Positions 1 through 9,072 are shown, numbered from the stretch's first letter. The stretch is DNA of 64,000 nt from Chryseobacterium sp. MFBS3-17 (GCF_020687745.1 NZ_JAJEWK010000003.1:62001-126000), one strand, 5' to 3'. Made by a program: numbers and translations. The notes: generated from the sequence alone by a model not told the origin.

Positions 1-203
1 ACAATTTTAGGATGAGAATGGCCTTGGTTTACAGCAGAGTAGGCTGAAAGGAAGTCGTAGTATTTTTTGCCTTCCACGTCCCACACATAAACGCCTTCGC
101 CTTTATCAATAACCACCGGCAGCGGGTGGTAGTTGTGGGCGCCGTGTCTGTCTTCCAGCTCTATATAATATTGTGAGTTTTTGGTTTGTGATGTATCTGA
201 CAT
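1..203 (-). CDS. rocD: Ornithine aminotransferase, N-terminal part (partial, runs off window)
   Basis: The first 67 codons of a minus-strand gene starting at the ATG at 203 and leaving the window at base 1. The translation reads [18 protein letters not shown], then [19 protein letters not shown] and NQGHSHPKI, the N-terminal signature of class III PLP-dependent ornithine--oxo-acid aminotransferase. That enzyme converts ornithine and 2-oxoglutarate to glutamate semialdehyde and glutamate in arginine/proline metabolism. The catalytic lysine lies outside the window. Related class III aminotransferases share part of this motif, but the HGAHNY...[18 protein letters not shown] combination is typical of RocD. 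Confidence 0.85.
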   Translation of the reverse strand, partial: MSDTSQTKNSQYYIELEDRHGAHNYHPLPVVIDKGEGVYVWDVEGKKYYDFLSAYSAVNQGHSHPKI

Positions 204-260
204 AATTTCTGAAGTGATTTTTTACAAAAATACTATTTTTATTGTGAAGTGCAGTGCATA

Positions 261-289
261 AAAAAATTGCTCCCGGCAGGGGAGCAATT
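261..289 (-). terminator. Rho-independent terminator after accC
   Basis: A 10-bp perfect stem (265-274 pairing with 280-289) with a 5-nt loop. It is followed on the minus strand by a run of T residues, directly downstream of the accC stop. Confidence 0.8.
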
Positions 290-309
290 CAGTTGTTTTA
301 TCAGACTGG

Positions 310-1662
310 TTAATGTTCGTACTTTTTATCCATCACGAAGTCTTCCATAAACTTGGTGGTATAGTTTCCGGCCAGGTAATCTTCGTTTTCCATCAGTTGG
401 CGATGAAACGGAATGGTCGTTTTTACACCTTCCACATAGAATTCCTCCAGTGCACGCTTCATTTTGGCTATCGCTTCTTCACGGGTTTGCGCAGTGGTAA
501 TGAGTTTGGCAATCATGGAGTCGTAGTTGGACGGGATGGTGTACCCGGAATACACGTGGGTGTCTACCCGGATTCCGTGTCCTCCCGGAATATTCAGTCC
601 GGTAATTTTTCCCGGAGATGGTCTGAAGTCAGCATACGGATCTTCTGCATTGATACGGCATTCTATAGAGTGCAGTTTCGGGAAGTAGTTGATTCCGGAA
701 ATCGGTGTTCCGGCAGCCAGCAGAATCTGCTCACGGATCAGGTCATAATCTATGACCTGCTCGGTAATGGGGTGTTCTACCTGGATTCTGGTGTTCATTT
801 CCATAAAATAAAAATTACGGTCTTTGTCTACCAGGAATTCTATAGTGCCCACACCTTCGTAGCCTATGTATTCTGCAGCTTTTACTGCGGCCTCACCCAT
901 TTTTTCGCGAAGTTCATCGGTCATAAATGGTGAAGGCGTTTCTTCAGTTAGTTTCTGATTTCTTCTTTGTACAGAACAGTCTCTTTCAGACAGGTGACAG
1001 GCTTTTCCGTACTGGTCGCCGGCAATCTGAATTTCTATATGACGGGGCTCTACAATCAGTTTTTCCATATACATGCCACCGTTACCGAAAGCTGCGGTAG
1101 CTTCCTGTACGGCAGAATCCCAGTGGTCTTGCAGGTCTTCTGCTTTCCATACGGCGCGCATGCCTTTGCCGCCACCACCGGCGGTAGCTTTAATCATGAC
1201 CGGATAACCAATTTCTTCGGCCAGTTTTGCGGCGGTTTCATAGCCGTCTATCAGCCCTTCAGAACCCGGTACGCATGGTACGCCTGCTTCTTTCATGGTC
1301 GCTTTGGCATTGGCCTTGTCTCCCATTCGGTCTATCTGCTCTGGAGTGGCACCAATGAATTTGATGTTGTTTTTCTGACAAATTCTGGAGAAATTGGAGT
1401 TTTCTGACAAGAATCCGTAACCCGGGTGTATGGCGTCTGCATTGGTGATTTCTGCAGCGGCAATAATGTTGGATATTTTAAGGTAGGAATCCTTACTCAT
1501 GGCAGGACCTATGCACACCGCCTCGTCGGCAAAACGTACATGCAGGCTGTCTTTGTCTGCGGTAGAGTACACGGCCACCGTTTTGATGCCCATTTCCTTG
1601 CAGGTACGCAGAATGCGCATCGCGATTTCACCACGGTTGGCAATTAATATTTTTTTGAACAT
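310..1662 (-). CDS. accC: Acetyl-CoA carboxylase, biotin carboxylase subunit
   Basis: 450 aa, the normal length for AccC. It carboxylates the biotin on AccB using ATP and bicarbonate, the first half-reaction of malonyl-CoA synthesis for fatty acids. The N-terminus [17 protein letters not shown] is diagnostic. The ATP-grasp glycine loop [10 protein letters not shown] lies near residue 165, and the catalytic/metal region [12 protein letters not shown] near 290-305. It lies 97 nt downstream of accB on the same strand and is probably co-transcribed with it; a strong terminator follows. Pyruvate carboxylase N-domains are similar, but the length and pairing with accB fix the assignment. Confidence 0.96.
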   Translation of the reverse strand: MFKKILIANRGEIAMRILRTCKEMGIKTVAVYSTADKDSLHVRFADEAVCIGPAMSKDSYLKISNIIAAAEITNADAIHPGYGFLSENSNFSRICQKNNIKFIGATPEQIDRMGDKANAKATMKEAGVPCVPGSEGLIDGYETAAKLAEEIGYPVMIKATAGGGGKGMRAVWKAEDLQDHWDSAVQEATAAFGNGGMYMEKLIVEPRHIEIQIAGDQYGKACHLSERDCSVQRRNQKLTEETPSPFMTDELREKMGEAAVKAAEYIGYEGVGTIEFLVDKDRNFYFMEMNTRIQVEHPITEQVIDYDLIREQILLAAGTPISGINYFPKLHSIECRINAEDPYADFRPSPGKITGLNIPGGHGIRVDTHVYSGYTIPSNYDSMIAKLITTAQTREEAIAKMKRALEEFYVEGVKTTIPFHRQLMENEDYLAGNYTTKFMEDFVMDKKYEH

Positions 1663-1759
1663 CTGTTCGAAATTTTAAATTATAGATTTTGAATTTTAAA
1701 TCAATTTCAAACGAGGGGTTTCGCATGAAATTTATCTTTTCCCTAGATCTTAAAATTCC

Positions 1760-2245
1760 TTAAGATGGATCTACTAAAAATAATGGCTGATCGTATTCTA
1801 CCGGAGTAGCATCGTCTACCAGGATTTTTACAATTTTTCCTGAGATTTCGGATTCAATCTGGTTAAAGAGTTTCATGGCCTCAATAACACATACTACTTT
1901 ACCGGGTGTAACCTCATCGCCCACATTTACAAATACGTCTTTGTCCGGAGCAGGTTTTCTGTAGAATGTACCAATCATCGGAGATTTGATGGCAATATAC
2001 TTGCTGTCATCTGCTGCAGCATCTTTCGGGGTGTCTGCTGCGGGAGCTGCCTGTGGTGCTGCTGCAGGAGCCGGTGCTGCTGCGGGAGCGGGGTACATGG
2101 CAGGTTGCGCTACATAGCTGATATTCTCATTGCCACCCAGTGGAGTTTTGATGGTAATTTCAAAATCTTTTGTTTTGTACTTTACCTCAGAAACCTCAGA
2201 TTTGGAAACAAATTTGATGAGGTTTTGTATTTCTCTGATATCCAT
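1760..2245 (-). CDS. accB: Acetyl-CoA carboxylase biotin carboxyl carrier protein
   Basis: 161 aa. The N-terminal region (MDIREIQNLIKFV) is followed by an Ala/Pro-rich flexible linker around residues 50-75 and a biotinyl/lipoyl domain over the last 80 residues. The biotin acceptor is the lysine in EAMKLFN, about residue 125; the usual AMKM is AMKL here, a common variant. It carries carboxybiotin between AccC and the carboxyltransferase. It is first in the accB-accC unit, with a good Bacteroidota promoter 25 nt upstream. Confidence 0.95.
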   Translation of the reverse strand: MDIREIQNLIKFVSKSEVSEVKYKTKDFEITIKTPLGGNENISYVAQPAMYPAPAAAPAPAAAPQAAPAADTPKDAAADDSKYIAIKSPMIGTFYRKPAPDKDVFVNVGDEVTPGKVVCVIEAMKLFNQIESEISGKIVKILVDDATPVEYDQPLFLVDPS

Positions 2246-2269
2246 AATTTTGTTATTGTATTAAGGGCT

Positions 2270-2298
2270 CAAAGATACCAAAAAAACGTAAAAAACAA
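2270..2298 (-). promoter_or_regulatory. Promoter of accBC
   Basis: On the minus strand TTG (2296-2298), an 18-nt spacer and TATCTTTG (2270-2277) match the Bacteroidota sigma-A consensus TTG-N17-19-TAnnTTTG. The accB ATG follows 24 nt downstream. Confidence 0.7.
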
Positions 2299-2300
2299 TA

Positions 2301-2338
2301 AAAAACCACCCGAAATTATAAAAAATCGAGTGGTTTTT
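2301..2338 (-). terminator. Terminator after rpmF
   Basis: Inverted repeat AAAAACCAC (2301-2309) / GTGGTTTTT (2330-2338) with a 20-nt AT-rich loop. A T-rich tract follows on the minus strand. It separates rpmF from the accBC promoter. Confidence 0.55.
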
Positions 2339-2371
2339 ATATGAAATAGAAGTTTTTCTAAAAGTAGACTC

Positions 2372-2575
2372 TTAGTTCTCTTCTGTAGTTTCTTCTGTTT
2401 TTTCCATCACTACTTTACCTCTGTAGTACAATTTTCCTTCATGCCAGTGTGCTCTGTGATACAGGTGAAGTTCACCAGATGCAGCATCTTTAGCAAGTTG
2501 AGGAACTACAGCTTTGTAGTGCGTTCTTCTTTTATCTCTTCTTGTAGACGACTGTCTTCTCTTTGGATGTGCCAT
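2372..2575 (-). CDS. rpmF: 50S ribosomal protein L32 (bL32)
   Basis: 67 aa. Starts [17 protein letters not shown], the universal bL32 N-terminus, followed by the basic/aromatic core ...[15 protein letters not shown] and an acidic Glu/Thr-rich tail. The zinc-binding cysteines found in many L32 proteins are absent, so this is the C-minus form. It lies 28 nt after DUF177 in the same orientation, the conserved yceD-rpmF pairing. Confidence 0.96.
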   Translation of the reverse strand: MAHPKRRQSSTRRDKRRTHYKAVVPQLAKDAASGELHLYHRAHWHEGKLYYRGKVVMEKTEETTEEN

Positions 2576-2603
2576 TGTTAATAATTTTATTAATTATTGT
2601 ATG

Positions 2604-3125
2604 TTAATTTTTATCTCTTAATTTCTTTAAAGCGTCCCATCTGGGGTCGTTTTCGGGTTCTTCTGTTTTTTCTTCCTGTGCGGAATACTTTTCCAGTTCC
2701 TGCAGGGTTTCTTCCGGAATATCGGGCGAAATCTTTTTCATGGGAACAGAGAGCATTACATCTTCGTAAATCAGCTGTGCTGCATTGAATGCGTGGTCGT
2801 GCTGAGGGATGGTAATTACATCTTCTTCACTGTCATCATATTCTTCACCAAATTTCACCAGAACCTTGATGGTATGGTCTATCGGGTAATCAAAATTTTC
2901 ATTACTGATATCGCAAACCAGATTTACCGTGCCGGAGGTCCTGATCCAGAATTCCAGAAAGGTGCTGTGTTTTTCCATCAAAACATCAGCAATAATCCGC
3001 GGATTGGTGAACTCCTGTTCGGTATCAAACTGCTTAAAGAACTCCTGATCTGCCTCAAATTGAAACGAATGCTTTCCGTCTTTCAGACCGGAAAATACGA
3101 TATCATATTTTCTAAGCTTGTCCAT
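2604..3125 (-). CDS. DUF177 (YceD-like) protein
   Basis: 173 aa from the ATG at 3125. A longer reading frame begins at a TTG at 3140, but that would lie on top of the -7 promoter box at 3138-3145, so the ATG is preferred. The family (YceD/DUF177) is encoded next to rpmF in most bacteria and is linked to 23S rRNA/ribosome accumulation. The domain shows YDIVFSGLKDGKHSFQFEAD near the start, the central LVCDISNENFDYPID strand and an acidic, Lys-rich tail. The exact biochemical role is unsettled. Confidence 0.8.
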   Translation of the reverse strand: MDKLRKYDIVFSGLKDGKHSFQFEADQEFFKQFDTEQEFTNPRIIADVLMEKHSTFLEFWIRTSGTVNLVCDISNENFDYPIDHTIKVLVKFGEEYDDSEEDVITIPQHDHAFNAAQLIYEDVMLSVPMKKISPDIPEETLQELEKYSAQEEKTEEPENDPRWDALKKLRDKN

Positions 3126-3137
3126 AAAATGAGTGTG

Positions 3138-3167
3138 CAAAAATATGCATTTTTTTCATATTGACAA
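3138..3167 (-). promoter_or_regulatory. Promoter of DUF177-rpmF
   Basis: Minus strand TTG (3165-3167), a 19-nt spacer and TATTTTTG (3138-3145). The predicted transcript start falls only a few bases before the ATG at 3125, so the leader would be very short. Confidence 0.65.
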
Positions 3168-3225
3168 ATTAATTGTCGCTAATATTTTGTTTTTCCGGAT
3201 TTTCTGTAAAGTTATTACCTTTCAC

Positions 3226-4317
3226 TTATTTATCCTTTTCTGCCGGCAGGTCTTCGTCTACACAGTTGTCGTGTCCGGATCTTCTGGGTTTCAGCCGGTC
3301 CTGCATCAGTAAATTATACTCTGTTCTGCTGCGGAAAATTTTGATCGCTGTAAAAATTGCCTCGCTGAAACTTTGTTCATCCGCCATGTTTTTTCCTGCT
3401 ATGTCATACGCTACTCCATGATCCGGGGAAGTACGGATAAAGGGCAGTCCCGCCGTATAATTCACTCCCTCTGCATACGCCAGGGTTTTAAAAGGTGCCA
3501 GACCCTGGTCATGATACATGGCCAGAACGGCGTCGTAGTTTTTATATTTTTCCGGCTGAAAGAAACTGTCTGCCGGGAACGGTCCGAAGGCCATCATCCC
3601 ATGGTCAAACATCTCCTGAATGGCCGGTTGTATGATTTCAATTTCTTCGCGCCCGATTTGGCCTCCGTCGCCGGCGTGCGGATTCAGACCCAAAACTGCA
3701 ATTTTGGGTTTGCGGATCTGGAAATCTTCAATGAGGCATTGGTTCAGGAGTTTGATCTGTTTTTTAATTTTCTCTTTAGAGATGTTTTGTGCCACTTCTG
3801 CCAGCGGAATGTGGTGTGTAGATACCGCCACCTTCAGATCGTCTGTTACCAGAAACATCAGCCCTTTCTTACCGGCTTTTTCTTCCAGATAACCTGTGTG
3901 CCCGGCATGCGCAAAGCCTTGTTTTATCATCTCATCCTTATTGATGGGCGCGGTGACCAGTACGTCTATTTCGTTGTTCAGGAGTGCTGTGGTAGCCGCT
4001 TCCAGAGACTCTATGGCCATTTTGGTAGATTCTTCGGAGGGGGTTCCCAGGTCTACATTCACATTGTCTTTCCACAGATTTACCATATTAATTTTCTGTG
4101 GCTGGGCCTGGGATGCCTCTGTTATGTAATTGAAATTATGCTGAAGCTTGAATATATTCTTCTGATAGGTGAAAAGTTTTCCGGAACCAAAGATAACGGG
4201 TGTGAACAAATCTGTGATGCTTTTGTCCTGCAATGATTTCATAATGATTTCCGGACCAATGCCATTGAAATCACCAATGGAAATTCCTACCCGAACTTTA
4301 TGTTGTTTTGAACTCAT
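3226..4317 (-). CDS. pdxA: 4-hydroxythreonine-4-phosphate dehydrogenase
   Basis: 363 aa, slightly longer than the usual 330 because of a Lys/Asp-rich C-terminal tail. It oxidises 4-phosphohydroxy-L-threonine with NAD in DXP-dependent pyridoxal phosphate synthesis. Family features are the N-terminal VGISIGDFNGIGPEI, the metal-binding histidine regions AHAGHTGYLEEKAGK and HHIPLAEV, and AMYHDQGLAPFK near residue 270. It is divergent from ribE, and the ribE promoter overlaps its first codons. It lies upstream of DUF177-rpmF on the same strand, as in other flavobacteria. Confidence 0.95.
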   Translation of the reverse strand: MSSKQHKVRVGISIGDFNGIGPEIIMKSLQDKSITDLFTPVIFGSGKLFTYQKNIFKLQHNFNYITEASQAQPQKINMVNLWKDNVNVDLGTPSEESTKMAIESLEAATTALLNNEIDVLVTAPINKDEMIKQGFAHAGHTGYLEEKAGKKGLMFLVTDDLKVAVSTHHIPLAEVAQNISKEKIKKQIKLLNQCLIEDFQIRKPKIAVLGLNPHAGDGGQIGREEIEIIQPAIQEMFDHGMMAFGPFPADSFFQPEKYKNYDAVLAMYHDQGLAPFKTLAYAEGVNYTAGLPFIRTSPDHGVAYDIAGKNMADEQSFSEAIFTAIKIFRSRTEYNLLMQDRLKPRRSGHDNCVDEDLPAEKDK

Positions 4318-4330
4318 ATTACTATCTTTG
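4303..4330 (+). promoter_or_regulatory. Promoter of ribE operon
   Basis: TTG (4303-4305), a 17-nt spacer and TATCTTTG (4323-4330), an exact match to the consensus. It overlaps the start of the divergent pdxA gene. The predicted leader to the ribE ATG is about 80 nt. I could not recognise an FMN riboswitch in that leader. Confidence 0.65.
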
Positions 4331-4416
4331 AATTTATTTAGAATTTTACAAATTTATAAATTTAAGACGAACTTATAGATTTTGGATTGTTCTTTCTTTT
4401 ATAACCGAAGAAATTT

Positions 4417-5022
4417 ATGTTTACAGGCATTATAGAATCTACCGGAGTGGTGGAGCACATAGAACACAGCGGAGCGAATATTCACTTTACGCTGAGTTGC
4501 CCTTTTACCGGTGAATTAAAAATAGATCAGAGTGTGGCACATAATGGTTGTTGCCTCACGGTAGTGGCCATCAAAGATGACCGCTACACCGTGACCGCTA
4601 TTGCAGAAACGCTGGAAAAAACAAATCTGGGAAGCTGGGAAACCGGCACCGTGGTCAATCTGGAGCGGTGTGTACAGATGAACGGCCGGCTGGATGGTCA
4701 TATTGTTCAGGGGCATGTAGATAAAACCGGTAAAGTTATTTCCATTGAAAATAAAGACGGCAGTTATTTCATTACTTTTCAGTATGATAACCATGAGGGA
4801 GCCTTCGTCACGGTTCCTCAGGGGTCTGTTACGGTAAACGGAATCAGCCTTACCGTGGCCAGAAGCGGAGCCGATGACTTCTCTGTAGCCATAATTCCCT
4901 ATACCTGGGAATTTACAAATCTTCAGTTTCTGAAGCCGGGAGATCTGGTGAACCTGGAGTTTGACATCATTGGCAAATATATTGCAAAACTGATTTCCAC
5001 CAATGCCCACATCAAATTATAA
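4417..5022 (+). CDS. ribE: Riboflavin synthase, alpha subunit
   Basis: 201 aa. It dismutates two 6,7-dimethyl-8-ribityllumazine molecules to riboflavin. Two lumazine-binding repeats are visible: the first begins MFTGIIESTG, the second near residue 100 with GHVDKTGKVI. The C-terminal segment ...FDIIGKYIAKLI is typical. Its 3' end overlaps the next gene, the histidine kinase, by 20 nt, which suggests translational coupling. Confidence 0.95.
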   Translation: MFTGIIESTGVVEHIEHSGANIHFTLSCPFTGELKIDQSVAHNGCCLTVVAIKDDRYTVTAIAETLEKTNLGSWETGTVVNLERCVQMNGRLDGHIVQGHVDKTGKVISIENKDGSYFITFQYDNHEGAFVTVPQGSVTVNGISLTVARSGADDFSVAIIPYTWEFTNLQFLKPGDLVNLEFDIIGKYIAKLISTNAHIKL

Positions 5023-6457
5023 AAGATACAGCCTGCGTACCCGTGTGTTCAGCGGGTTTATCATCATCTGTGTACTCAGTATGGCCAGTGCCGCGTACAT
5101 ATCTTATTTGCTCCTGAAGCGCAATGCCGAGGAACAGAGCAGAACAGATATGCAGAACCGTACCAACCAGCTGATGGCAGCGCTGGATTATGCGGTGAGC
5201 CTGGAACCCATCAGTACAGAACAGATTCCGGAGGTGCTGGGCAGTAAAATCCTGGAAATCTCAGATATTACCAAACAGGATATCATTATTTATGATCTGA
5301 ACGGTCAATATTTATTGTCTAACCGCCAGCGCAGTCAGGTATCCCAGAAGGAAATGCCGGAAAGCGTTCTCCATGAAGTGATTACCTATAACAGAAGGGT
5401 AGATGTCAAAGAGTATGACCAGGCAGTGGGATCCAACAAAACATCATCCTACATCACCTTTCAGAATAATGCCATGGAGCCGATAGGGGTGGTATATTTT
5501 CCGTATTATCACAGTGACAGTGCACATGTAGAGCTCCTCAATAAGTATATGAAACTTATTGCTTTGGTGAATATCGGCATTATTGCCCTGAGTATTTTGC
5601 TTAGCTGGTTTATTTCTAAGAATCTGACCAAGGCAATTTCTAACTTTTCGGATATTATTACCCGTATTACGCTCTTTGACAAGGATATGGCGCCGATTAA
5701 ATACTATCAGAATGATGAACTGGGCGCTTTGGTGAAAGCCTATAATAAGATGATCTTGCAGATTCAGGATCATAAGGATCGCCTGGCATTCAGTGAAAAG
5801 GAAAAAGCCTGGCGAGAAATGGCAAAGCAGGTTGCCCATGAGGTGAAAAACCCGCTTACACCCATGAAACTGACCATACAGAATTTTGCCCGAAGATTTG
5901 ATCCCGATGCTCCCGATATTAGAGAAAGACTAAGAGAAATGACCGATTCGGTGGTGCATCAGATTGATCTGGTGGCTACCGTGGCTACCGCTTTTTCACA
6001 ATTTGCGCAATTGCCCGAAAAGCAAAATGAAACCTTTAACCTGAATAAAGAAATTGAATCCATACTGCGCATCTTCAATAATGACCGTATTTTTGTGCAT
6101 GCCAATAAAGAAGATATTATGGTCAATATGGACCGGATTTATCTGAACCGGATTCTGACCAACCTGATTACCAATGCCAAACAGGCGGTGGAAGATCATA
6201 AGCAACCCATTATTAATGTGGATGTGGAGCAGATCAATAAAAGAGTGGTGATTTTTGTGGAAGATAATGGCGTGGGCATCCCGGAGCATATGCAGGAACG
6301 TATTTTTGAGCCCAGTTTTACCTCCAAATCCTCAGGGATGGGCCTGGGACTGACGATGGTCCGCAAAATGGTGGAAGACTACGGCGGCGAAATTACGGTA
6401 AAATCTGAGGTGGGTAAGGGCGCCAAGTTCATTATTTCTTTACCGAATAATCTGTAA
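5003..6457 (+). CDS. NtrY-like sensor histidine kinase
   Basis: 484 aa integral membrane kinase. A first TM helix around 18-40 is followed by a periplasmic sensor region of roughly 140 residues, a second TM around 185-205 and a HAMP-like linker. The phospho-acceptor is in AHEVKNPLTPMKL (His near residue 279). The ATPase domain has an N box NLITNAKQAVEDH, G1 DNGVGIPE and G2 GMGLGLTMV. The NPLTPMKL phospho-acceptor motif places it with NtrY-type kinases. No response regulator lies nearby, so it is an orphan by position. It overlaps ribE by 20 nt and trmN6 by 1 nt, so the three genes are probably one transcript. The ligand is unknown. Confidence 0.88.
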   Translation: MPTSNYKRYSLRTRVFSGFIIICVLSMASAAYISYLLLKRNAEEQSRTDMQNRTNQLMAALDYAVSLEPISTEQIPEVLGSKILEISDITKQDIIIYDLNGQYLLSNRQRSQVSQKEMPESVLHEVITYNRRVDVKEYDQAVGSNKTSSYITFQNNAMEPIGVVYFPYYHSDSAHVELLNKYMKLIALVNIGIIALSILLSWFISKNLTKAISNFSDIITRITLFDKDMAPIKYYQNDELGALVKAYNKMILQIQDHKDRLAFSEKEKAWREMAKQVAHEVKNPLTPMKLTIQNFARRFDPDAPDIRERLREMTDSVVHQIDLVATVATAFSQFAQLPEKQNETFNLNKEIESILRIFNNDRIFVHANKEDIMVNMDRIYLNRILTNLITNAKQAVEDHKQPIINVDVEQINKRVVIFVEDNGVGIPEHMQERIFEPSFTSKSSGMGLGLTMVRKMVEDYGGEITVKSEVGKGAKFIISLPNNL

Positions 6458-7155
6458 TGAAACCTTTCGTTTTTCAGCAATTTCAGATTCTGCAGGATGA
6501 CGAAGTGTTCCGGGTAGGCACAGACGGGGTGTTGCTGGGTGTGCTATGTGAAGTAAAAAATGCATCCAGGGTGCTGGAAGTGGGAGCGGGAACCGGTGTG
6601 ATTTCCCTCATGCTGGCACAGCGAAATCCTGAGGCGTGTTTCACGGCTCTGGATGTAAACCCCAAGGCAGCAGAACTGGCTGCACTGAATTTTAATCAGT
6701 CGCCTTTTTCAGAAAGAATGCGGGTGTTGCATCAGGATTTTAAAAGCTTTGAATCTGCAGAGTGCTTTCATCTCATTGTGTGCAATCCGCCGTATTTTGA
6801 GGTCAATGATTCAGATAAAGACGTCCTGGCCCGGCAGACGCTGGAGCTGGACTGGCGGGTGTTGCTGGATGCTTCCTTTCCGCTGTTGGAAGACTGCGGT
6901 AGGATTTCTGTCATTATTCCCTCAGAAACTGCTCCGGAAATGGAGCAATATGCTGCAGGGTTGGGGTTGTTTCTGCTGCGTAAGGTTAATGTTTTTGGCA
7001 TCAGAAACGGAGTGCTGAAAAGAAATGTTCTTGAATTTTCAAAAACCTCCGGCGAAATGGTAACCGAAGATTTCGTCATTGAAAAAAGTCCGAGAAATTA
7101 CTCGGACCAATATCTTGAGGTGACCAAAGATTTTCATGTCTTTGGAAAAAAATAA
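6457..7155 (+). CDS. trmN6: tRNA1(Val) (adenine(37)-N6)-methyltransferase
   Basis: 232 aa Rossmann-fold SAM methyltransferase of the TrmN6/YfiC group. Motif I is LEVGAGTGVISLML (about residues 41-54), and the N6-adenine catalytic motif is NPPYF near 110. It modifies A37 of tRNA1-Val. The ATG overlaps the stop of the histidine kinase (TAATG), showing tight coupling. Its substrate is inferred from family membership only. Confidence 0.88.
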   Translation: MKPFVFQQFQILQDDEVFRVGTDGVLLGVLCEVKNASRVLEVGAGTGVISLMLAQRNPEACFTALDVNPKAAELAALNFNQSPFSERMRVLHQDFKSFESAECFHLIVCNPPYFEVNDSDKDVLARQTLELDWRVLLDASFPLLEDCGRISVIIPSETAPEMEQYAAGLGLFLLRKVNVFGIRNGVLKRNVLEFSKTSGEMVTEDFVIEKSPRNYSDQYLEVTKDFHVFGKK

Positions 7156-7160
7156 TCTTT

Positions 7161-7871
7161 TTATTCAAATAATTCGGCGGTAGAAAGTACAGATACTTTA
7201 CCGTCTTCGCAGCGGATGGCTTCACCGGGGAAATTTTGGATCATGTGGTAGTCATGCGTGGCCATCAGTACGGCGGCGTGGTTCTCTATGGCTACCTGTT
7301 TCAGCAGGGTCATGATTTCGTTGGACGTTTCGGGGTCCAGGTTTCCGGTAGGTTCATCGGCCAGAATCAGCTCGGGATGATTCAGCAGAGCACGCGCTAT
7401 GGCTACACGCTGTTGCTCACCGCCGGAAAGCTGGTGGGGCATTTTGTGTTTCTTGGTCTTCATGCCTACGCTGGCCAGCACTTCATTAATGCGGTCATCT
7501 GTTTTCACTTTATCTGTCCAGCCGGTCGCTTCCAGCACGAATTTCAGGTTTTTCTCTACCGTACGGTCCGGCAACAGCTGGAAGTCCTGGAAAACAATTC
7601 CCAGTTTGCGCCGCAAATCCGGCACCTGGCTGGTCTTCAGGTTCGCAAGATCAAAACCCGCTACATTTCCCTGTCCGCCACCCAGTGGGATGTGTCCGTA
7701 GAGGGTTTTCAGCAGGGAGCTTTTCCCCGAGCCTGTTTTCCCGATGAGGTAGCAGAATTTTCCTTTCTGTATGTGAAGGTCTACATTGCTGAGTACCACT
7801 ACATTTTTTTGGGAAATGGTGGCATGGCTCAGGTTGATGATGTTATCTCCGGTTTCGTGTCTGTGCGGCAT
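7161..7871 (-). CDS. ftsE: FtsE-like ABC transporter ATP-binding protein
   Basis: 236 aa ABC ATPase: Walker [13 protein letters not shown], signature [13 protein letters not shown], Walker [17 protein letters not shown]. The D-loop/H-loop pattern and short length match FtsE, which with FtsX controls peptidoglycan hydrolases at division. No ftsX is adjacent, which is usual in Bacteroidota but leaves the partner unproven. A possible -7 box TACTTTTG lies on the minus strand at 7909-7916. A LolD-type ATPase is the main alternative. Confidence 0.85.
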   Translation of the reverse strand: MPHRHETGDNIINLSHATISQKNVVVLSNVDLHIQKGKFCYLIGKTGSGKSSLLKTLYGHIPLGGGQGNVAGFDLANLKTSQVPDLRRKLGIVFQDFQLLPDRTVEKNLKFVLEATGWTDKVKTDDRINEVLASVGMKTKKHKMPHQLSGGEQQRVAIARALLNHPELILADEPTGNLDPETSNEIMTLLKQVAIENHAAVLMATHDYHMIQNFPGEAIRCEDGKVSVLSTAELFE

Positions 7872-7960
7872 CTTTGGATATGAGTTTTTGTGTTGAAATA
7901 TAAGTTTTCAAAAGTATAAAAACTTACAGATTAAACCTAAGTTTTAGGATAGTTTAACAA

Positions 7961-7992
7961 CAAAAAATGCCTGAAAAATTTCTTTTTCAAGC
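7961..7992 (-). terminator. Terminator after rpmH
   Basis: On the minus strand GCTTGAAAAA (7983-7992) pairs with TTTTTCAGGC (7969-7978) across a 4-nt loop, with one G-U pair. A T-rich run follows. Confidence 0.6.
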
Positions 7993-8016
7993 ATAGGTGT
8001 ATTCGGAAACAGAGGG

Positions 8017-8175
8017 TTATCTCTTCGCGCGTGCAGCACTTACAGTTAAACTCTTTCTGCCTTTTGCTCTTCTTGCAGCCAATACTCTTCTACCGTTTGG
8101 CGTAGACATTCTTTCTCTGAAACCGTGTTTGTTTCTTCTCTTTCTTTCTGATGGCTGGAATGTTCTTTTGCTCAT
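8017..8175 (-). CDS. rpmH: 50S ribosomal protein L34 (bL34)
   Basis: 52 aa read from the minus strand between ATG 8175 and TAA 8017. It begins [19 protein letters not shown] and continues [21 protein letters not shown], the unmistakable bL34 sequence, with a short extension [11 protein letters not shown] consensus promoter lies 44-73 nt upstream and a terminator downstream, so it is monocistronic. dnaA and rnpA, often next to rpmH in other phyla, are not adjacent. Confidence 0.97.
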   Translation of the reverse strand: MSKRTFQPSERKRRNKHGFRERMSTPNGRRVLAARRAKGRKSLTVSAARAKR

Positions 8176-8218
8176 TGCTCAATATTTTTAGTAAATACAG
8201 TCTTGTTTTTTCAGATTG

Positions 8219-8248
8219 CAAAGATATGAAACTTTTTATTCTCTGCAA
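8219..8248 (-). promoter_or_regulatory. Promoter of rpmH
   Basis: Minus strand TTG (8246-8248), a 19-nt spacer and TATCTTTG (8219-8226), an exact consensus -7 box. Confidence 0.65.
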
Positions 8249-8337
8249 ATTAATTTTTAAAAGTTTAAAGTTCAGCTCTGTTTACATAAGATTTCCCTTC
8301 TTTTTACGGAAATAGACCTCCAGGCTCATCATTGCAT

Positions 8338-8934
8338 TTACATATAATCCTCTTTTTTCAGCTTGGCGCCCGTGTACAGACCATTTTCCGTCCTTATTCT
8401 GGTGTACGTGATTCTTTCCTTATAATGAGTTTGTCTTAGAGCCGGGCCTGCATGTTTAGATTGATTTGACGTGGGCAGCCATTTTACCGCTACGAGAATC
8501 CCTCCTTTGGGAAAAGGGATTGCATGTTTTTGCATGTCTAATGAAACCATGCCTCTTGCTTTGTTTCGGGGCGTATAGGTAATGCTTGTGTTATTCAGTT
8601 TTTGGGCGGGCATACGGGTCAAAGAATCAATTTCGTAAAAGTTAATTTCCAAAGTAGTGAGATGGTGTTCTTTTTCAGTTTTGTGAAAAAATAGTTTTAC
8701 AGATGATACTCTTCCTGTTTCATGATGATGATTTCTGAATCTTAATCCCATTTCAGTATGTGGCAGCGTTATGAATCGACTATTCATTTCCTGCTTCAGC
8801 CCGTACGAAAAACTCACTTTTTCATAGTCCTTTTCGTTGATTTCTACAGTTTCTATATCAGCCGTACGCAGTGGTTCTTCCTGCGCGTGCAGCATCATGC
8901 TGCCAAAGAGGATCAGCAAAAATATTTTTTTCAT
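8338..8934 (-). CDS. Secreted hypothetical protein
   Basis: 198 aa from the ATG at 8934, chosen because it gives a clean signal peptide (MKKIFLLILFGSMMLHAQ). An upstream in-frame ATG at 8964 is possible. The mature part has no cysteines of note. Its second half (VSSVKLFFHKTEKEH..., KGGILVAVKWLP) resembles the beta-rich C-terminal module seen in flavobacterial carboxypeptidase-like surface proteins; that is a resemblance only. It is probably periplasmic or at the outer membrane. No operon partner. Confidence 0.65.
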   Translation of the reverse strand: MKKIFLLILFGSMMLHAQEEPLRTADIETVEINEKDYEKVSFSYGLKQEMNSRFITLPHTEMGLRFRNHHHETGRVSSVKLFFHKTEKEHHLTTLEINFYEIDSLTRMPAQKLNNTSITYTPRNKARGMVSLDMQKHAIPFPKGGILVAVKWLPTSNQSKHAGPALRQTHYKERITYTRIRTENGLYTGAKLKKEDYM

Positions 8935-9072
8935 CGGGATGTCATTTTTGTGATTTTGTTTCATGATGAACGTCCGTTCGCAGATTTTCTTGTGCGAGAT
9001 CATTTTTTTCTCTCTGTAAATGGCAAAATTCCTACCGCCTAAAATCTTATCTTTGCAAAAATCTAAAATTCT

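Noticed and set aside
4331-4416. An FMN riboswitch in front of ribE.
   Set aside because: The leader is too short and lacks the conserved RFN stems.
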